Source: an uncultured Cytophagaceae bacterium
GTDB lineage: Bacteria; Bacteroidota; Bacteroidia; Cytophagales; Microscillaceae
Direction: 5' to 3'
DNA: 7,874 nucleotides
NCBI GenBank assembly: GCA_937899305.1
Contig: CALDJV010000643.1
Coordinates: 1-7,874 of the forward strand
In this document: piece by piece, positions 1-5,802 of the stretch
Layout of the letters: the number at the start of each line of letters is the position of its first letter
Position numbering within the stretch: position 1 is the stretch's first letter
Notes under the pieces: model-generated
What the model saw: the letters and a program-made list of their open reading frames with translations, nothing else
Databases searched by the model: none
Told to the model about the DNA's origin: nothing
Program-made: the position numbers and the translations under genes

Positions 1-2760
1 CTTTCAGTCCGAGCGCAAAACCCCTGTACTTTCAGTGCAGGGTGGTTTAGTTTACGAAAAGCCAGTCAAGAGCTTGAACCCATGCCCAAATACTCGGCAT
101 TCATGCATTTGGATAGTCAAAATCGAGCTTGGATTTATCAAGATAATCGGTTTAGTTTTATGTATTATACTCCAAGAGGGGTACGTACTGGACGCTATTA
201 TAAAGTCAATGAAAATACCCGCATTCAGCAGATATTTGAATACCAAGACAAACATTGGATGGCAACCAGTCAAGGATTATTTGCTTTTGCTCTGGATTTA
301 GTCAGTGCCTCAAGGCCACCCGCAAAACTAATCGACTCATTGACCACGAGTGATGGGCTCAGCAGTAATTTTGCAAACCAGGTGGCCATCGGACAAAATG
401 GGGAGTTATGGATAGGTACCCAAAAAGAGCTTTGTAAACGGTACCAAGGTAAAACTACTTGCTTTACCACCCAAGATGGGTTGGTGTCTAACAATTGTAA
501 ATACGTGCTGGTCGATCATCGGGGCATGGTGTGGATAGGTACGCCCAAGGGGTTGTCGCGCTTTGATGGAAAGCAGTTTATCAATTATAGTCACAAAAAT
601 GGACTCATTGCCTCCGACATTAACCATTTGTTTTTGGATAGTAAAAAGCGACTTTGGGTAGGAACGAGCCAAGGCCTCTCTATGCTCAACTTGGCTACTG
701 AGCAATTGACTGCTGCTGCTCCCAAGCTATATATAGAACGTGTACAAGTAAATGGCGTCACCCAATTCATCCATACTACGCTAAGGGTGAAGTATCAGTC
801 TCAAATCAAGGTACATTTTGCGGCTTTGACCTATACCTACTCTGAAGGAGTACGCCATCAATACCGAGTGAATGGGGGCAAATGGAAAGAAACCGAATTG
901 AGCTATATAGATTTCAATGCCTTTAGTTCGGGTGCATATACCTTGGAAATAAGAGCCAAAAAATTTAATAGTGTTTGGAGTACTCCTATTCAATTGGTAT
1001 TAAAAGTGATTCCTCCCTTTTGGGCTACCTGGTGGTTCCGGGTATTGCTTGTGTTAGGGCTTATTGGGTTGATGTATGGTATTGTCAGGTGGAGGTCAAG
1101 GCGGCTTGAAAAAGACAAAGAAAAACTGGAACAAGTGGTGGTTCAACGAACGGCGGAACTGGCAAAGCAAAAGGAAGAAATCGCTTCTCAGGCCGAAAAG
1201 CTTCAGGAAATGGACAAAATAAAGTCACAGTTTTTTTCTAACATTTCGCATGAGTTTCGTACTCCTTTGACTTTGATTCAAGGCCCGGCCGATAAAATCA
1301 TACAGACCACCCAGGAAGCCAGTACTCGCCAACACTCACAATTGATATTAAATAATTCCCAAAGGCTTTTGAAGCTCATCAATCAGTTGTTAGATTTTTC
1401 GAAACTAGAGAGTGGCAAAATGGTGCTACAACCCAAGGCAGGAAACTTCAAGGTTTTTTTGAAAAACATTGTACATTCGTTCGAGTTGCTGACCACTCAA
1501 AAACAAATCACATTAGAGTTGGTGTTACCTGACCAAGCAATGATGCATGTATTTGACCACGACAAACTCGAAAAAGTTTTCTTTAATCTTTTGTCAAATG
1601 CATTGAAGTTTACTCCCCAAAATGGGGTAGTTACCTTAGAAGCTGTACAAAAAAGCAATGTCATCCATATCAGGTTGACAGATACAGGAGTGGGCATTCC
1701 TCAAGAATCACTGCCATTTATATTCGATCGGTTTTATCAGGTAGATGGTTCTCAAACCAAGCTTCATAAAGGCACGGGCATTGGGTTGGCATTGGTAAGA
1801 GAGCTGCTAGAACTCCACGGAGGGAGTATTAGGGTGGAAAGTGAACCCAATCAAGGCACTACGTTTTGGATTGAATTACCCATCCAGCCGGATCCTGTTC
1901 AAGCAGCGACCCCCGATATGAATGATATGGATAGCATGTCGTCGCAGGTTGCTACGCCCTTGCTTGCATCTCAGGAGCAAATACCATCTCAAGTGAGTGA
2001 CTCCCCCCATACGGTGCTGGTAGTGGAGGATAACGATGAATTGCGACGGTTTATCAGTACTGAGCTTGCCGCCGTTTATCAAGTAATAGAAGCTACCAAT
2101 GGTGCCGAAGGCATTGAACGAGCAATTGCACAAATGCCAGACTTGATTGTAAGCGATTTGATGATGCCTAAGGTAAGTGGTCTGGAATTGTTAAAAAACT
2201 TGAAAGAAAATCCCCAAACGACCCATATTCCTATCATCATTTTATCGGCCAAGGCATCTAACGAAAGTAAAATTGCGGGATTAGAGGTAGGCGGCAATGA
2301 CTATCTCACCAAGCCATTTAGTCCAAAGGAGCTTTTGTTAAGAATAAAAAACACGTTGGAAGGTAGGGAAAAACTCAAGCAGGTATTGATGCAACAAATG
2401 TCGACTCCTGATGCTACTATAGAACCTTCTCAGGTGACAGTGAACTCAATGGATGAAGCCTTTTTGGACCAAACCCTTGAAGTGGTAGAAAAAAACCTGA
2501 GTAATGTAGCATTTGATGTGTCTTTGTTTAGCCAAGAAATGGGGATGAGTCGGTCAAATTTGCTTAGAAAACTCAAAGCACTCACTGGTTTATCGGCGAT
2601 TGAGTTTATTAGGATCGTGAGGCTGAAGCGAGCGGCCTCGTTAATCAAGCAGCAAAGCGGGGGGATAGAAGAGATTGCTTTTCAGGTAGGGTTCAATGAC
2701 CCGTCGTATTTTAGTCGATGCTTTAAAAAACAATTTGGGGTTACTCCTTCGAAGTATTAG
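1..2760 (+). CDS. Hybrid two-component sensor kinase/response regulator with AraC output domain, 5'-truncated
   Basis: One-protein two-component system of the Bacteroidota HTCS type, which senses a ligand outside the inner membrane and regulates transcription through its own C-terminal DNA-binding domain. The frame is open from base 1, so the ATG at 82 is probably internal and the true start lies outside the window; 919 residues are visible. In order: about five two-component-propeller blades (1-240; LWIGT, VWIGT and LWVGT motifs), a Y_Y_Y domain (about 270-336), one membrane helix (about 344-365), a charged coiled coil (366-405), HisKA with SHEFRTPL and phospho-acceptor His417, HATPase_c with N-box Asn529/Asn533, G1 DTGVGIP (561-567) and G2 GTGIGL (591-596), a Ser/Gln/Pro-rich linker, a receiver with acidic pair 676-677, Asp719 and Lys771, and an AraC helix-turn-helix (about 815-919). 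All catalytic residues are present. Relatives often control polysaccharide-use genes, but none is visible here, so the ligand is unknown. Confidence 0.96.
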   Translation, partial: LSVRAQNPCTFSAGWFSLRKASQELEPMPKYSAFMHLDSQNRAWIYQDNRFSFMYYTPRGVRTGRYYKVNENTRIQQIFEYQDKHWMATSQGLFAFALDLVSASRPPAKLIDSLTTSDGLSSNFANQVAIGQNGELWIGTQKELCKRYQGKTTCFTTQDGLVSNNCKYVLVDHRGMVWIGTPKGLSRFDGKQFINYSHKNGLIASDINHLFLDSKKRLWVGTSQGLSMLNLATEQLTAAAPKLYIERVQVNGVTQFIHTTLRVKYQSQIKVHFAALTYTYSEGVRHQYRVNGGKWKETELSYIDFNAFSSGAYTLEIRAKKFNSVWSTPIQLVLKVIPPFWATWWFRVLLVLGLIGLMYGIVRWRSRRLEKDKEKLEQVVVQRTAELAKQKEEIASQAEKLQEMDKIKSQFFSNISHEFRTPLTLIQGPADKIIQTTQEASTRQHSQLILNNSQRLLKLINQLLDFSKLESGKMVLQPKAGNFKVFLKNIVHSFELLTTQKQITLELVLPDQAMMHVFDHDKLEKVFFNLLSNALKFTPQNGVVTLEAVQKSNVIHIRLTDTGVGIPQESLPFIFDRFYQVDGSQTKLHKGTGIGLALVRELLELHGGSIRVESEPNQGTTFWIELPIQPDPVQAATPDMNDMDSMSSQVATPLLASQEQIPSQVSDSPHTVLVVEDNDELRRFISTELAAVYQVIEATNGAEGIERAIAQMPDLIVSDLMMPKVSGLELLKNLKENPQTTHIPIIILSAKASNESKIAGLEVGGNDYLTKPFSPKELLLRIKNTLEGREKLKQVLMQQMSTPDATIEPSQVTVNSMDEAFLDQTLEVVEKNLSNVAFDVSLFSQEMGMSRSNLLRKLKALTGLSAIEFIRIVRLKRAASLIKQQSGGIEEIAFQVGFNDPSYFSRCFKKQFGVTPSKY

Positions 2761-2770
2761 AAATAATCAG

Positions 2771-2968
2771 TGATTGTAAACCTTACCATAACCAGCAAAC
2801 ATCACCCTTACTCACCGTTTGTCAAGTTGAGTTCAAATGAAGAAGTGGGGTTTTGATAAAGGGGTGGTTTTTGTGTACGCTCAGGAATTTACTGGAATCA
2901 AATTATTTACAATCAACTTATGCATTTGCCATACTAATTTATGATTGTTTAATCGACCAACGGTGAGT
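2771..2968. repeat. Two interlocked inverted repeats downstream of the sensor gene
   Basis: Pair one is TGATTGTAAA at 2771-2780 with its exact reverse complement at 2906-2915. Pair two is ACTCACCGTTTGTC at 2810-2823 with GACCAACGGTGAGT at 2955-2968, matching at 13 of 14 positions. A shorter pair, AAGTTGA/TCAACTT, sits at 2824-2830 and 2913-2919. The two main pairs interlock rather than nest. This could be the remains of a small non-autonomous mobile element or a structured 3' region. No transposase, clear target-site duplication or U-rich intrinsic terminator is visible. Confidence 0.45.
2841..2872. repeat. Dispersed intergenic motif, copy 1
   Basis: This stretch contains AGAAG, then TTTTGATAAA, then GGGGTGGTTTTT. 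The AGAAG and TTTTGATAAA blocks recur at 5896-5910, and the GGGTGGTTT block recurs at 4793-4801. All copies are noncoding. The function is unknown, and a small family of intergenic repeats is the simplest reading. Confidence 0.35.
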
Positions 2969-3012
2969 GCCCATTGGCCGATATTTAACTTAGCATTTTT
3001 ACTGCCAGCCAT
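2881..3012 (-). CDS. Doubtful small ORF, 43 residues
   Basis: An ATG at 3012 opens a 43-codon frame that begins MAGSKNAKLNIGQWAL and ends at TGA 2881-2883. It starts six bases after the stop of the broken SRPBCC gene, on the same strand, as a last operon gene or a fragment might. I do not recognise it, and no ribosome-binding site, signal peptide or membrane helix is visible. Its codons cover the right arms of both interlocked inverted repeats, which argues that it may be an accident of a structured intergenic region. It could also be a remnant of a longer gene. Confidence 0.18.
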   Translation of the reverse strand: MAGSKNAKLNIGQWALTVGRLNNHKLVWQMHKLIVNNLIPVNS

Positions 3013-3018
3013 TTTGCT

Positions 3019-3520
3019 CTAACCACAATGCGGAGCGGCGAGTTTGCGTTCATGAGGTGTTTTCATCTCTACAAAGTGCTTGAGTTCTTCCAACCCACGC
3101 AAAAAACCATCACTTAGATTTTTTTCAACCACAGCATAAACTGGCGGTTCCAACTCACCTAAAGGAACTTCAGTTGACCAGCTTACTTCTGATGCATCGT
3201 TTGCTAACGATTGTACTTGTATCTCTGTTTTGTAACCTTGAACTGGCCCTGGAATATTTACAAAGTCAGTCTGTACGATAAGCGACATTTTTTTCAGGAT
3301 GGTATACCTCGATGATTTCATCTAAAAAAGTCCCTGGATTTATTGCAACTTCACCCCTGCGACCGATCACTGGTGCGTTTTGTGCTCGCTGACCATCAGT
3401 TATTTCGACAGACTTGCCAATACCTGCCATCCATTCATCCACTGAAACAAATTGGTCACCAAGAACTGTCCATACGTCGGTTGCGGGAGATGAAACTTTA
3501 ATTTTTTGAACTATCTTCAT
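3019..3520 (-). pseudogene. SRPBCC (START-like/polyketide cyclase) family protein, frameshifted
   Basis: The first 84 codons (3520 to 3269) read as the N-terminal half of an SRPBCC protein: an initial beta strand, a VWTVLGDQF-like helix, a DEWMAGIG segment and the GTFLDEIIEVYHPEKNVAYRTD strand pair. They then hit TGA at 3266-3268. The next frame continues the same fold with FVNIPGPVQGYKTEIQVQ, SEVSWSTEV and the long C-terminal helix ending LEELKHFVEMKTPHE. An AGTCAGTC tandem at 3264-3271 lies exactly at the break; removing one 4-bp copy gives one 165-residue protein running through YRTDFVNIPG. SRPBCC proteins form a hydrophobic-ligand cavity; the ligand here is unknown. The gene lies 57 bp after the nitroreductase remnant on the same strand, probably once the same transcript. 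An A7 run on the coding strand (3288-3294) could in principle let slippage restore the frame. A sequencing error is the main alternative. Confidence 0.82.
3264..3271. repeat. 4-bp tandem duplication (AGTC x2) that breaks the SRPBCC gene
   Basis: Two adjacent copies of AGTC (GACT on the coding strand) create the +4 shift and the in-frame TGA at 3266-3268. With a single copy, the codons for Arg-Thr-Asp run directly into Phe-Val-Asn-Ile-Pro-Gly in one frame. Confidence 0.8.
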
Positions 3521-3577
3521 TGTATATGATTGTTTATGTTATAATTTATTTTTTGTTATGATGCCCGAAGGCTTGTA

Positions 3578-3783
3578 CTAATTAATCTCTACTACAAAAT
3601 CGTTTCGTTTTTTGCGTACTTTTGGCATTGTTGAATACACATCTTTGTTTGAGCGGTAGCCCACTGCCGTTATAACAACCGGAACCAACCCTTGCTCTTT
3701 TAGGCTTAGTATATCTTCACCTTTTTTGTGGTATCGCATTGTTTAATTGCTGCTCTCCATTTTAGGGAATCTATCACATTCAT
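3578..3783 (-). pseudogene. Nitroreductase-family NAD(P)H oxidoreductase, internal deletion leaving both ends
   Basis: From ATG 3783 the frame reads MNVIDSLKWRAAIKQCDTTKK, the typical start of NfsB/YdgI-like FMN nitroreductases (a 'WR.A.K.F' segment followed by 'KKV'). It stops at 3706-3708. An overlapping frame ending at TAG 3578-3580 reads EDILSLKEQGLVPVVITAVGYRS and then MPKVRKKRNDFVVEIN, the typical C-terminus of the same family ('LKEKGL..V....GYRS.....LPKVR'). The join lies at about 3712-3728. Family members are about 200-220 residues, so roughly 130-150 residues are missing, including most of the FMN-binding core, and the two ends are out of frame. Such enzymes reduce quinones or nitro compounds and are often controlled by MarR-type repressors, consistent with the intact regulator 191 bp upstream. 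Cys16 replaces the usual Phe. Identification rests on remembered family patterns, but both ends point to the same family independently. Confidence 0.8.
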
Positions 3784-3822
3784 CGTTTTATTATTTGAAG
3801 GTTTTAAAATTGATTTAAATTT

Positions 3823-3841
3823 CTGGGAAATATTTTCCCAG
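3823..3841. promoter_or_regulatory. Palindrome upstream of the nitroreductase remnant, probable MarR-type operator
   Basis: CTGGGAAA-TAT-TTTCCCAG is a perfect inverted repeat with 8-bp arms, centred about 49 bp upstream of the remnant's start codon. It aligns with the module upstream of marR and shares the GGAAA/TTTCC core of the marR palindrome. MarR-family dimers bind inverted repeats of about this size near the promoters they control. That this site belongs to the neighbouring regulator is inference. Confidence 0.55.
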
Positions 3842-3876
3842 GTAATTATTTGAATAAAAAAATAACCAACCAAGAG

Positions 3877-3895
3877 TAGGGTTAGGGTTAGGGTT
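3877..3895. repeat. Short telomere-like TTAGGG tract
   Basis: The sequence is TAGGG followed by TTAGGG, TTAGGG and TT: three G-triplets at 3879-3881, 3885-3887 and 3891-3893. It sits at the join between the two copies of the duplicated module. Three triplets are one short of a standard intramolecular G-quadruplex. No function is evident, and replication slippage could explain it. Confidence 0.5.
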
Positions 3896-3974
3896 TAATA
3901 ATTTATTTTCCTTAATAATATTTTGCGAGGTAAATATTTAGGTAAAAATATACCCAATCAAGGGTAATATTCAT

Positions 3975-4424
3975 TTATTCTCTTAATCTATCTAATATAT
4001 TATTTACTAACTCGGCCTCTTCATCGGTGATATTGTCGGTAAACTTAAACAGACTTTTTTCATGTGCTATGTCAAATTCTTTCAGCACGTCAAGCCCTTT
4101 TTGAGTAATTTTTACAAACACTACCCGACGGTCTTCCTTGCTTCGGAAACGATCGATTAACCCCTTCGTTACCAGCTTATCGGCAATTCGGGTAGCATTG
4201 GGAGCTTTTTCTATCATCAGCTCTTTCACTGTGCTCATGGGCAACCAATCTCCCTTTCCTCTCGATATCCTCAGAATGTTCATTTGTTGAGTAGATATGT
4301 CATAAGATTTCAAAAATTCAGTGTATCGGTTTTTTATCCAATTCGAAGTATGCGTCAGATTTACAACAAGTTTATGTTTGCTATCTGGGAACGTCCTTTT
4401 CAAATCTTTCTCTATTGAAGCCAT
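3975..4424 (-). CDS. MarR-family transcriptional regulator
   Basis: A 149-residue protein, the usual length for MarR. These are dimeric winged-helix regulators, most often repressors released by small phenolic or oxidising ligands. Residues 1-45 form the N-terminal dimerisation helices. STQQMNILRI (about 44-53) is the first helix of the winged domain. STVKELMIEKAPNATRIADKL (about 64-84) contains the recognition helix, and SKEDRRVVFVKITQKG (about 95-110) is the wing with the characteristic D-R-R and 'T.KG' residues. The C-terminal helix (112-149) completes the dimer interface. The ATG at 4424 follows a good Bacteroidota promoter by about 20 bases and a perfect palindrome by about 40, which supports both this start and autoregulation. 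The downstream same-strand nitroreductase and SRPBCC genes, its likely targets, are both broken. No conserved Cys sensor is obvious, so the inducer is unknown. Confidence 0.95.
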   Translation of the reverse strand: MASIEKDLKRTFPDSKHKLVVNLTHTSNWIKNRYTEFLKSYDISTQQMNILRISRGKGDWLPMSTVKELMIEKAPNATRIADKLVTKGLIDRFRSKEDRRVVFVKITQKGLDVLKEFDIAHEKSLFKFTDNITDEEAELVNNILDRLRE

Positions 4425-4443
4425 ATCTTTTTCTTTGGTGTTA

Positions 4444-4474
4444 CAAAGGTATACTAAAGTAATTTATTTTCCAA
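4444..4474 (-). promoter_or_regulatory. marR promoter, Bacteroidota type
   Basis: On the minus strand TTG (4474-4472) is followed by a 20-base spacer and TACCTTTG (4451-4444). This matches the Bacteroidota sigma-A pattern of TTG/TTTG near -33 and TAnnTTTG near -7. The -7 box ends 19 bases before the marR ATG, so the leader would be short. Confidence 0.7.
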
Positions 4475-4483
4475 GGAAAATAA
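4464..4483. promoter_or_regulatory. Perfect 20-bp palindrome overlapping the marR -33 element, probable operator
   Basis: TTATTTTCC-AA-GGAAAATAA has 9-bp arms with no mismatch and covers the TTG -33 element of the marR promoter. A repressor dimer bound here would block RNA polymerase, the usual autoregulatory design for MarR proteins. It shares its TTTTCC/GGAAAA half-site with the module copies at 3813-3851 and 3901-3939. Confidence 0.72.
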
Positions 4484-4686
4484 TTCCTGGGTAATATAAA
4501 TATTACTAAGTAATTCTCTGGTAAATAGATAAGTGGCTGATAGTGAGGTTTATACAAGGTGTAAAAACGAAGATATTTTTTCAAAAAAACAGGTAAACCG
4601 AGTTTCACTAAAAATACATCAATAAAAATTGCCCTCAATGACTAAGTATAAGGGAGCAGCCAAAAAATGACCTTATTATCAGATGC

Positions 4687-4714
4687 GCAATCTAGGATTG
4701 CTATACTGCTTTTT
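4687..4714 (+). terminator. Possible small hairpin followed by a T tract
   Basis: GCAATC-TAG-GATTGC (4687-4701) is a perfect 6-bp stem with a 3-base loop. Eight bases later comes a T run (about 4710-4716). The arrangement resembles a weak intrinsic terminator read on the plus strand, but no plus-strand gene ends here and the stem is short. Confidence 0.2.
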
Positions 4715-4773
4715 TTGCTTAGGCCTGAGATGTGAACAGGCACTCTACTCGTTAGACTGGCAGCCTTAAAAAT

Positions 4774-4801
4774 ACCCAAAAGAGAGGGAAAAGGGTGGTT
4801 T
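4774..4801. repeat. Dispersed intergenic motif, copy 2
   Basis: ACCCAAAAGAGA (4774-4785) is shared exactly with 5887-5898, and GGGTGGTTT (4793-4801) with copy 1 near 2862-2870. It lies about 40 bp beyond the stop codon of the LRR gene. Read in that gene's direction, ACCC and GGGT arms followed by ATTTTT could form a weak 3' hairpin. Confidence 0.35.
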
Positions 4802-4842
4802 AAATGAGCTCTAATTAAACTGAGGAGTCTATTTATATTGGT

Positions 4843-5802
4843 TCAAAACCTAATATCACAGTTAGGCAATAACTTCTTAATTGATGTTTGTCTTCTTTTG
4901 GAGATAGGATTGCCATACAAAATTAAATCTTGCAAAGCTTCCATTTGTTTAACTTCGCGAGGTAAAGATGTTAGATTGTTGTCTTGTAAGTTGAGTCCCT
5001 GTAGGTTCGTCAATTGCCCGATTTCGGGAGGTAAAGTAGTTAGTTGATTATTGTGAATGTCAATTACACGCAAATTTGCCAACAAACCTATCTCTGAAGG
5101 TAAAAAAGCTAATTTGTTATTTCTCAAATGTAATTCCCGCAAATTTGTCAATTGCCCGATTTCGGGAGGCAAAGTAGTTAGTTGATTATACCCTAAATAT
5201 AGATCTCTCAAGTTTTCCATTTTCCCAACCTCAGAAGGCAAATTAGTAAGTTTATTGCCTAATAACTGTAATACTCGTAAATTCTTTAGCTGCCCAATTT
5301 CAGGGGGTAAAACTGTTAATGCATTTACACGAAAGCTTAATTCCTGCAAATTTGTCAAATCACCTATCTCAGAAGGGGGGGATGCAAACGGGTTTTTTCC
5401 TAGATCTATCTTGTAGCAATTGTTCAATCGTCCAATCTCGGGAGGTAGGAAAGTCAATTGATTATCCCACATAATTAATTCCTGCAAATTAGTTAATTGC
5501 CCAATTTCGGGAGGTAAAAAAGTTAATTGATTTTCTCCGAGATGTAGTAACTGCAAATTATGCAGCTGCCAAACTTTTTTAGGTATTGAAGTGAGTTGTT
5601 CATTCACTAGGTATAGCTCTGTGGAGTTCTGAAAATATTCTATTTCTAAATCATGTTCAAAGCACATGAAAGGATGTTTTCTCAATTCTTCAGCTACTTT
5701 TGTATCATAATTATATTGCTTGGCCAGAACAAAAGCTAATTGAATATTTACTTTATCTTGATTTAATAGAAGTTTTAGTATTTTATCGCTTTTTGCTTGC
5801 AT
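4843..5802 (-). CDS. Leucine-rich-repeat protein, LPPEIG type
   Basis: A 319-residue protein with no signal peptide or membrane helix, so probably cytoplasmic. Residues 1-60 form a leucine-rich, mostly helical N-terminal region (IQLAFVLAKQYNY, AEELRKHPF). Residues about 62-298 carry ten complete 23-residue LRRs plus a final half repeat, of the pattern L.L..NQLT.LPPEIGQLTNLQ. It ends with a capping motif, YGNPISK and then KKLLPNCDIRF, as in many Bacteroidota LRR proteins. LRR solenoids bind other proteins; no enzyme or GTPase (Roc) domain is attached, so it is a likely adaptor with an unknown partner. The fourth repeat (about 131-153) is degenerate: NPFASPPSEIG replaces NQLTxLPPEIG, and the preceding repeat ends RLNNCY. 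The ATG at 5802 is chosen because the N-terminal helix follows directly. The WD40 gene ends 317 bp upstream on the same strand, so cotranscription is possible but unsupported. Confidence 0.93.
   Translation of the reverse strand: MQAKSDKILKLLLNQDKVNIQLAFVLAKQYNYDTKVAEELRKHPFMCFEHDLEIEYFQNSTELYLVNEQLTSIPKKVWQLHNLQLLHLGENQLTFLPPEIGQLTNLQELIMWDNQLTFLPPEIGRLNNCYKIDLGKNPFASPPSEIGDLTNLQELSFRVNALTVLPPEIGQLKNLRVLQLLGNKLTNLPSEVGKMENLRDLYLGYNQLTTLPPEIGQLTNLRELHLRNNKLAFLPSEIGLLANLRVIDIHNNQLTTLPPEIGQLTNLQGLNLQDNNLTSLPREVKQMEALQDLILYGNPISKRRQTSIKKLLPNCDIRF
4909..5619 (-). repeat. 69-bp tandem repeat array encoding the LRRs
   Basis: The period is 69 bp, equal to one 23-residue LRR. The units at 5009-5051 and 5147-5189 are identical at 42 of 43 bases and lie 138 bp (two units) apart; the single difference is synonymous (GGT/GGC as read on the plus strand). 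A closely related block lies at about 5492-5530. Such near-identity suggests recent copying or gene conversion and potential for repeat-number change. Confidence 0.85.

Larger units (their letters stand above)
3813..3968. repeat. Imperfect direct duplication of a promoter/operator-like module (88-bp offset)
   Basis: Bases 3813-3879 align without gaps to 3901-3967 at roughly 70% identity by eye. The best-kept blocks are ATATTTT, AGGTAA-TATTT, TAAAAA and CCAA-CAAG-GTA. A related module occurs upstream of marR at about 4462-4500, and the 13-mer TAATTTATTTTCC is identical at 3899-3911 and 4460-4472. The region between the marR stop and the nitroreductase start (3784-3974) holds no gene. It appears to be duplicated regulatory DNA. 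Confidence 0.5.
4484..4842. other. Intergenic stretch without a recognisable gene
   Basis: About 360 bp lie between the marR promoter and the 3' end of the LRR gene. The AT-rich part at 4484-4640 continues the operator-like module (GGTAAT at 4490-4495). Further right are a small perfect hairpin at 4687-4701 and a copy of the dispersed motif at 4774-4801. A 65-codon minus frame at 4441-4638 runs through the marR promoter region and looks accidental. No protein remnant was recognised. Confidence 0.5.

Noticed and set aside
3562..3573. UUCG-loop hairpin between the nitroreductase and SRPBCC remnants as a terminator
   Set aside because: The stem is only three base pairs and no adjacent T tract supports termination.
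3877..3895. Intramolecular G-quadruplex at the TTAGGG run
   Set aside because: Only three GGG tracts are present; a standard quadruplex needs four.
4441..4638. 65-codon minus-strand ORF rich in Tyr, Phe, Leu and Pro
   Set aside because: It runs through the marR promoter and palindrome, and its composition is what AT-rich noncoding DNA gives.
4708..4770. Possible tRNA-like region (AGGC and GCCT arms around 4721-4766)
   Set aside because: There is no T-loop GTTCRA consensus, no CCA end and no consistent cloverleaf; the arms pair over only about four bases.
4909..5619. CRISPR-like array, from the regular DNA repeats
   Set aside because: The 69-bp period is in frame with a 23-residue LRR consensus and the gaps between conserved blocks are coding, so this is a protein repeat.
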